A DNA stretch of 36,802 nt from Gammaproteobacteria bacterium (lineage in GTDB: Bacteria; Pseudomonadota; Gammaproteobacteria; Pseudomonadales; Ketobacteraceae), in the NCBI GenBank assembly GCA_002748575.1, contig PDSR01000058.1, forward strand, positions 1-36,802, written 5' to 3'. A model generated the notes under the pieces. It saw nothing but the letters and a program-made list of their open reading frames with translations, had not been told where the DNA came from and ran no database searches. Made by a program: the position numbers and the translations under genes. Below are positions 33,912-36,802 of this stretch, one piece after another; within the stretch, counting starts at the first letter, position 1, and each line of letters opens with the position of its first letter.

Positions 33912-33940
33912 TTGCATTCCCGCTAAACGGGCTATAGGAT
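33912..33940 (+). promoter_or_regulatory. Predicted promoter of lipoprotein array gene 2
   Basis: TTGCAT (33912-33917), a 17-bp spacer containing CCCG-CTAAA-CGGG and TAGGAT (33935-33940) repeat the layout seen before copy 1, ending 35 bp before ATG 33976. Confidence 0.6.
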
Positions 33941-33975
33941 GGAGCCACTTAGTAATAAATAATAAGAAAAATAAC

Positions 33976-35748
33976 ATGAACAAAAAGCACCTTAGTAAAC
34001 TTATTCTGCCAATAGGCGTTGTTGCCCTGTCCGGCTGTAACAAGCCGCTCTGGTTAGCAGAAATATTCAGCGAACAGCACGAAAACGTGTACATTTCCGA
34101 TATTGCCCTGGACGACGACAATAACACCTACTCCACCGGCTCGGTACAAACCTACTTTGCCACCGATGAAAATAACGCCACCATCAAAGGCTTTGATATT
34201 TTAACGGTTAAACACGATGCCGAGGGCAACGAAGTGTGGCGGGCAACCTATTCCAGCCCCTATGAACGCACTGCACCACGGCAGTTTATTATTAACGACG
34301 ATGGCTTGGTGGATATTTTTGATCCTGAGCATTGGGATTACACCGGCGGCGAAGAAGGGCTGTTTCTGCTCAACGATGACCAGGGTAATACCTATGTAGT
34401 TGGCCGGGTTCACGGTGAAAATTTCGATGCCAGCCAGCATGTTGCCGCACAGGACTGGGATGTTGTTGTGCTTAAATACGATACCCAGGGGACACTGACC
34501 GCAGAACTGATTCTGGAAGACTCCGATCAATTTGATGCGGTTCGTAATGCGTCCTTTGAAAATAACCAGCTATCGTTAGCCATTAACGATCAAAACGATT
34601 CCGATTTTTTGGTACTTAACTCCGACCTGAGTATTACCCAAAGCCACACCCTGGCAGATACTCAAGTGTTTAATTTTGTGAAAACCGATACGGGCAAGTG
34701 GGTTGTTGCAGCTTCTTCCGGTAACGATTGGCACTTAGAAAACAGCATTTCACTCTACGACCAAAACATGACGCTGGAGTGGTCTCATGTCAAGCCGGAA
34801 TACCCCTATCACCGATTATTACCTGAAATCGCATTGGACTCACAAAACAACATTATTGTTGCTTCAATCTCGCTTTATGCTGAAAGCTTTGACCACCCAG
34901 TCACCAGCGCTGCTCAACTGGAAAAGTTCACCCCTAGCGGGGAGCTGGAATGGGAAATGATCAGGACAGGTGCAGCCAACACGAACGAAAACGAATATAT
35001 TATCTGGTATGGGGATGTTGATCCGCTGACGCCCGGGAATTCGCATGACTTGTTCAATCTGAAGAACAAGCTGGTAGTCGCCTCTGATGATACCCTGTAC
35101 TGGGCTTCAGAACACCTTACCGCTTTTATACATGGGCCTTTGAATTTAATCGCAGGCCAATATGGCAGGTATACCGCCAGTGCCTCCACCTATATCAAAA
35201 AAATATCATCGGAAGGTGAAGAGCTTTGGCAACATCATTTAAGTGGCAGCAGAACGTCTACCCTTTTTGGTTTATCTTTTAATACGGTGGATCGAAGGCT
35301 TAGTGATATTCAATTATTGCCAGATGATCGTCTGGCAGTGGGCTATGACAAAGTATCCGGCACTCATTTCGACAACGTGGAATCCGGAGCTTTATTAGGC
35401 AGGCTGCCCTATTCGAGAAATTCACCCTTTGGATTTTACGATCAGTTCAACTATATAGAAAAAACGCAAAATTCCCGCCTGTTGATTTTACAGCCCAACG
35501 GAGAACCGCATAAATCTTTGTCACTGAAAGGCGAGCAGCAGCGTGCTATTGCCATCAACAACCAAAACAACATCGCCGTGGCAGGTGACAATTATGATTT
35601 TTACGAAACACTGCCACTAACATGGGATCCAGGCAATGGTGTCAACAACTTTTTCCCTGGCTTACTCTCGTTAACAAAGTTCGAATCAACCCGGCTACGG
35701 CAGGATACGCCCAGTAAAGGATCGGTGGCTTTATTTAGTGCCGAATAG
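33976..35748 (+). CDS. Propeller-like lipoprotein, array copy 2
   Basis: This is a paralogue of copy 1, 590 aa. It has the same lipobox (VALSGCNKP), then a segment nearly identical to copy 1 through about residue 230 (HENVYISDIALDDDNNTYST, YERTAPRQFI, WDYTGGEEG). From about residue 240 to 510 it diverges, with different lengths and insertions such as TNENEYIIWYGDVDPLTPGN, and it then converges again in NNQNNIAVAGDNYDFYETLP and the end LRQDTPSKGSVALFSAE. The N-terminal DNA is also highly similar, which points to recent duplication or gene conversion at the ends. Each copy starts from its own promoter and A-rich leader. The role is unknown. Confidence 0.85.
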   Translation: MNKKHLSKLILPIGVVALSGCNKPLWLAEIFSEQHENVYISDIALDDDNNTYSTGSVQTYFATDENNATIKGFDILTVKHDAEGNEVWRATYSSPYERTAPRQFIINDDGLVDIFDPEHWDYTGGEEGLFLLNDDQGNTYVVGRVHGENFDASQHVAAQDWDVVVLKYDTQGTLTAELILEDSDQFDAVRNASFENNQLSLAINDQNDSDFLVLNSDLSITQSHTLADTQVFNFVKTDTGKWVVAASSGNDWHLENSISLYDQNMTLEWSHVKPEYPYHRLLPEIALDSQNNIIVASISLYAESFDHPVTSAAQLEKFTPSGELEWEMIRTGAANTNENEYIIWYGDVDPLTPGNSHDLFNLKNKLVVASDDTLYWASEHLTAFIHGPLNLIAGQYGRYTASASTYIKKISSEGEELWQHHLSGSRTSTLFGLSFNTVDRRLSDIQLLPDDRLAVGYDKVSGTHFDNVESGALLGRLPYSRNSPFGFYDQFNYIEKTQNSRLLILQPNGEPHKSLSLKGEQQRAIAINNQNNIAVAGDNYDFYETLPLTWDPGNGVNNFFPGLLSLTKFESTRLRQDTPSKGSVALFSAE

Positions 35749-35774
35749 GTCGTTAGCATCATCCGACTAACCAG

Positions 35775-35811
35775 CCCAATGCGGCGCTTGTTTATTGAGC
35801 GGCGCACTGGG
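35775..35811 (+). terminator. Hairpin after array copy 2
   Basis: CCCAATGCGGCGCTT and GAGCGGCGCACTGGG form a stem of the same position and shape as the hairpin after copy 1, with a few mismatches. There is no U-tract. Confidence 0.5.
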
Positions 35812-35872
35812 TATCCCCGCAAGGCTGCCCTCGCCAAACATTGGCCCCGGGAAACCCTGAATTTAAGCACTA

Positions 35873-35901
35873 TTGCATTCCCGCTAACCCGGTTATAGGA
35901 T
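35873..35901 (+). promoter_or_regulatory. Predicted promoter of lipoprotein array gene 3
   Basis: TTGCAT (35873-35878), a 17-bp spacer with CCCG-CTAAC-CCGG and TAGGAT (35896-35901) lie 35 bp before ATG 35937, conserved with copies 1 and 2. Confidence 0.6.
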
Positions 35902-35936
35902 GAAGCCACCTAATAATAAATAACAAGAAAAATAAC

Positions 35937-36802
35937 ATGAACAAAAAGCACCTTCGCACGCTGATCATTCCTGCAAGCGTTTTAGCCCTGTCAGGCTGCA
36001 ATAAGCCACTCTGGTTAACAGAAATATTCAGCGAACAACACGAAAACGTGTACATTTCCGATATTACCCTGGACGACGACAACAACACCTATTCGACCGG
36101 TTCGGTACAAACCTACTTTGCCACCGACGCAAACAATGCCGCCATTAAAGGCTTTGATATTTTAACGGTTAAACACGATGCCGATGGCAACGAAGTGTGG
36201 CGGGCGACCTATTCCAGCCCCTATGAGCGTACCGCGCCACGGCAGTTTATTACCAACGACGATGGCCTGGTAGATATTTTCAATGTTGCTTATATCGACG
36301 ACGATATTATTCCTAACTGGGATTACACTGGCGGTGAAGAAGGGCTGTTTCTGCTCAACGATGACCAGGGCAATACCTATGTGGTTGGCCGGATTCACGG
36401 TGAAAATTTCGATGCCAATCAGCATGTTACCGCACAGGACTGGGATGTAGTTGTTCTCAAATACGATACCCAGGGGGAGCTGGCCGCAGAGCTTATTCTG
36501 GAAGATTCCGATCAGTTTGATGCCGTTCGCAATGCATCCTTTGAAAATAACCAGCTATCGTTAGCCATTAACGATCAATACGATTCCGACTTTTTAGTAC
36601 TTAACCCCGACCTGAGTATTGCCCAAAGCCACACCCTGGTCGATGCTCAAGTGCTTAATTTTGCGAAAACCGATACCGGCAAATGGGTGGTGGTCACGGC
36701 CCCCCGCGAGGACTGGTACTTTGAACAAAGCGTTTCACTCTACGACCAGAACATGACACTGGAATGGTCTCATCTTAAACCGGATTTTCCTCCTCACCGA
36801 AT
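35937..36802 (+). CDS. Propeller-like lipoprotein, array copy 3, cut by window end
   Basis: This third paralogue is missing from the ORF track because no stop occurs before the window edge; about 288 residues are visible. It starts MNKKHLRTLIIPASVLALSGC with the same lipobox and shares HENVYISDITLDDDNNTYST, YERTAPRQFITNDDGLVDIF, GEEGLFLLNDDQGNTYVVGR and DQFDAVRNASFENNQLSLAI. Unlike copies 1 and 2 it carries an insertion (NVAYIDDDIIPN) ahead of WDYTGGEEG. Just before the edge it follows copy 2 (SVSLYDQNMTLEWSH), so over the visible part it is closer to copy 2 than to copy 1. More copies may lie beyond the window. Confidence 0.85.
   Translation, partial: MNKKHLRTLIIPASVLALSGCNKPLWLTEIFSEQHENVYISDITLDDDNNTYSTGSVQTYFATDANNAAIKGFDILTVKHDADGNEVWRATYSSPYERTAPRQFITNDDGLVDIFNVAYIDDDIIPNWDYTGGEEGLFLLNDDQGNTYVVGRIHGENFDANQHVTAQDWDVVVLKYDTQGELAAELILEDSDQFDAVRNASFENNQLSLAINDQYDSDFLVLNPDLSIAQSHTLVDAQVLNFAKTDTGKWVVVTAPREDWYFEQSVSLYDQNMTLEWSHLKPDFPPHR

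Noticed and set aside
1-36802. Insertion sequences, prophage or integrative element
   Set aside because: No transposase, integrase or phage structural gene is encoded, and most of the window keeps conserved chromosomal gene order.

Overview
The window looks like chromosomal DNA of a free-living, probably marine gammaproteobacterium. Evidence is the ptsP-rppH-HAD block (the Pseudomonas order), the ygfB/pepP - zapA - 6S RNA - fthC block, the divergent ilvA/rpiA pair and the divergent D-2-hydroxyglutarate dehydrogenase/serA pair. Codon use and moderate GC fit Pseudomonadales/Cellvibrionales-type bacteria, but I cannot name the genus. No tRNA, rRNA operon, transposase, phage gene or CRISPR array was seen.

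Layout. 1-4546: ptsP (cut by the window edge), rppH, a HAD phosphatase and an imelysin-like lipoprotein that has lost the motif histidine. 4533-8591: minus-strand rlmI-like methyltransferase, SDR, marC, yceI and cytochrome b561. 8620-13081: the complete glycine cleavage operon gcvT-gcvH-gcvPA-gcvPB with a split P-protein, a hairpin between gcvH and gcvPA, and a compact promoter with no room for a glycine riboswitch. 13199-17167: a small conserved-looking gene, pepP, ygfB, then plus-strand TIGR02449-type gene, zapA, 6S RNA and fthC. 17201-17326: a 41-aa single-span membrane protein absent from the ORF track. 17641-20033: ilvA and rpiA, followed by a tandem 16-bp repeat and a perfect 18-bp inverted repeat.

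20187-27518 is more accessory. It holds a lipoprotein gene with about 20 Asp/Asn-rich EF-hand-like repeats split by a frameshift inside repeat 6, an outer-membrane barrel protein with an unusual tail, a CrtC/AttH-like lipocalin-fold protein, an unrecognised 146-aa protein preceded by three copies of a Shine-Dalgarno-like unit, a GMC oxidoreductase and a fumarylacetoacetate-hydrolase-family enzyme. 27529-31934: a FAD-linked D-2-hydroxyglutarate dehydrogenase candidate divergent from serA, then an SDR and truC. 31995 to the right edge: a tandem array of at least three paralogous propeller-like lipoproteins, each with its own near-identical promoter and leader, conserved ends and a divergent middle.

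Metabolic theme: serA and its D-2-hydroxyglutarate recycling partner make serine, the gcv operon turns glycine into one-carbon units, fthC recycles 5-formyl-THF, and ilvA/rpiA feed isoleucine and pentose metabolism. The least explained parts are the tandem lipoprotein array and the GMC/146-aa/CrtC-like gene set.
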